NCBI GenBank assembly: GCA_021821465.1
Contig: JAKACM010000035.1
Span: forward strand, 5,194 to 39,801
Source: Bacillota bacterium
GTDB taxonomy: Bacteria; Bacillota; Sulfobacillia; Sulfobacillales; Sulfobacillaceae
Direction: 5' to 3'
Length of the DNA stretch: 34,608 bases
A program made the translations under genes and the position numbers. Under the pieces are notes generated by a model. The model did no database searches. It was not told the DNA's origin and was given only the letters and a program-made list of their open reading frames with translations. Shown in pieces: positions 33,911 to 34,608 of the stretch. Every line of letters starts with the position of its first letter. Within the stretch, counting starts at the first letter, position 1.

Positions 33911-34608
33911 GTGCCTATTCCTGTGCATGTGCCGGGCTATACCCGTATCTCGGCACGTGACAACGTCTTGACCCAATTACAAAAATGGATCATAGAGGGC
34001 ACACTTCAACCAGCGGAAAAACTGTCCGACGTCGAACTGGCCAAAGCCTTGCAAGTAAGCCGGACCCCCGTGCGTGAAGCGCTGCAAATGCTGGAATTGC
34101 AGGGATTTGTCGAATTGATCCCTGGCAAAGAAACACGAGTGAGCGAGATACACCGGGACGATGTTTTTAAAATTTATCCACCTTTGGCAATGTTGGAAGG
34201 GTTCAATGCTCAAGAGGCCACAAGGCGAGTGACTCCGTCACTTCTCGACAGATTAAAAAGTATTAACCAGGAATTTCGACACGCTCTGGATGTGCATAAT
34301 GCTTTAGAGGCCATGGAATGGGACAGACAATTTCATGGCCTCATCGCTAAGACAGCGGACAATCCCTATGTCATGACGTTTACCAAAACCTTGCACATGC
34401 ATGCCAGCCGACTTGAATACTTATTCTTTCGGGATCTCCTGGTTCCGGCGCATATGTCGGAAAATGAACACGATGCAATCGATGAACTCTCCCTCCGCCT
34501 GGCCTTTACGAGGCCGAGGCGGGGGTTTCCGAGGTCACCCTCAGAAGTTCCTGGTTCTGTGACGTATGCGTGCGAGCCTTTGGCTTCGCATGTCTTATGT
34601 CGGTCTCC
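33911..34608 (+). CDS. GntR/FadR-family regulator, 3' end apparently replaced by an element; runs off the window
   Basis: It starts at GTG with AGGAG nine bases upstream. The N-terminal winged helix is standard for GntR (SDVELAKALQVSRTPVREALQMLELQGFVEL), followed by an FCD effector domain (WDRQFHGLIAKTADNPYV and ENEHDAI, where the metal-binding Asp and His lie). After about residue 192 (position 34487) the FCD pattern stops where a last helix of some 25-40 residues is expected. The frame then crosses a GC-rich hairpin and stays open to the window end with unrelated sequence. I infer an insertion; the protein may still fold. It likely controls the divergent EamA exporter. Confidence 0.75.
   Translation, partial: MPIPVHVPGYTRISARDNVLTQLQKWIIEGTLQPAEKLSDVELAKALQVSRTPVREALQMLELQGFVELIPGKETRVSEIHRDDVFKIYPPLAMLEGFNAQEATRRVTPSLLDRLKSINQEFRHALDVHNALEAMEWDRQFHGLIAKTADNPYVMTFTKTLHMHASRLEYLFFRDLLVPAHMSENEHDAIDELSLRLAFTRPRRGFPRSPSEVPGSVTYACEPLASHVLCRS
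34488..34608 (-). mobile_element. Probable right end of another IS605/tnpB-type element (continues past the window)
   Basis: On the minus strand the sequence GAAACCCCCGCC leads into a strong stem (CCGCCT/AGGCGG at 34495-34522 with GGCCT/AGGCC inside) and then GGAGGGAGAGTTCA. This has the same layout as the right end of the intact element at 26334-26366. It coincides with the point where the GntR protein loses family similarity. The tnpB itself would lie beyond base 34608. Confidence 0.5.

Overview
The window looks like a piece of chromosome from a thermo-acidophilic Firmicute, most likely Sulfobacillus or a close relative. This rests on mid-range base composition, strong AAGGAGG-type Shine-Dalgarno sites with frequent GTG and TTG starts, a bacterial XPB helicase pair, an Opp-type ABC amino-sugar cluster and many orphan tnpB elements. 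It is an inference; there is no rRNA or other phylogenetic marker here.

Layout. (1) 1-264: end of a gene for a heptad-repeat coiled-coil protein with a C-terminal membrane anchor. (2) 680-6081, minus strand: a compact catabolic operon of an IclR regulator, a class III CoA-transferase, an amidohydrolase/deacetylase, an HMG-CoA-lyase-type enzyme and an MFS importer. A 14-nt inverted repeat precedes the regulator. (3) 6624-11109, plus strand: a translationally coupled trio of XPB-type helicase, its usual partner protein and a membrane-anchored kelch-like propeller, preceded by an unexplained structured leader. (4) 11432-14918: flavin reductase, a small unknown protein, a GT4 glycosyltransferase, a nitronate-monooxygenase-type flavoprotein and a HIT hydrolase. 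(5) 15211-24719, minus strand: one long operon reading binding protein, two permeases, two ATPases, beta-lactamase-fold amidase, NagZ, NagB. Its likely regulator, an RpiR/MurR-type protein, lies divergently at 26405-27301. Together they read as import and cytosolic breakdown of muropeptides or amino-sugar oligomers. (6) 24918-26366: an orphan tnpB element with an apparent omegaRNA, inserted between that operon and its regulator. (7) 27353-34608: a tiny membrane peptide, an O-antigen-ligase-like protein, an alpha/beta hydrolase, an EamA exporter and a divergent GntR regulator, mixed with two decayed tnpB copies and the end of another element that appears to interrupt the GntR gene.

The most interesting points are three. 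The salvage operon has an importer plus NagZ and amidase without signal peptides, which implies cytosolic muropeptide processing. Its regulator has been split from it by a TnpB-omegaRNA unit with a rearranged RuvC site and no zinc ribbon. The IclR catabolic operon combines enzymes for a pathway I cannot match to a described one.
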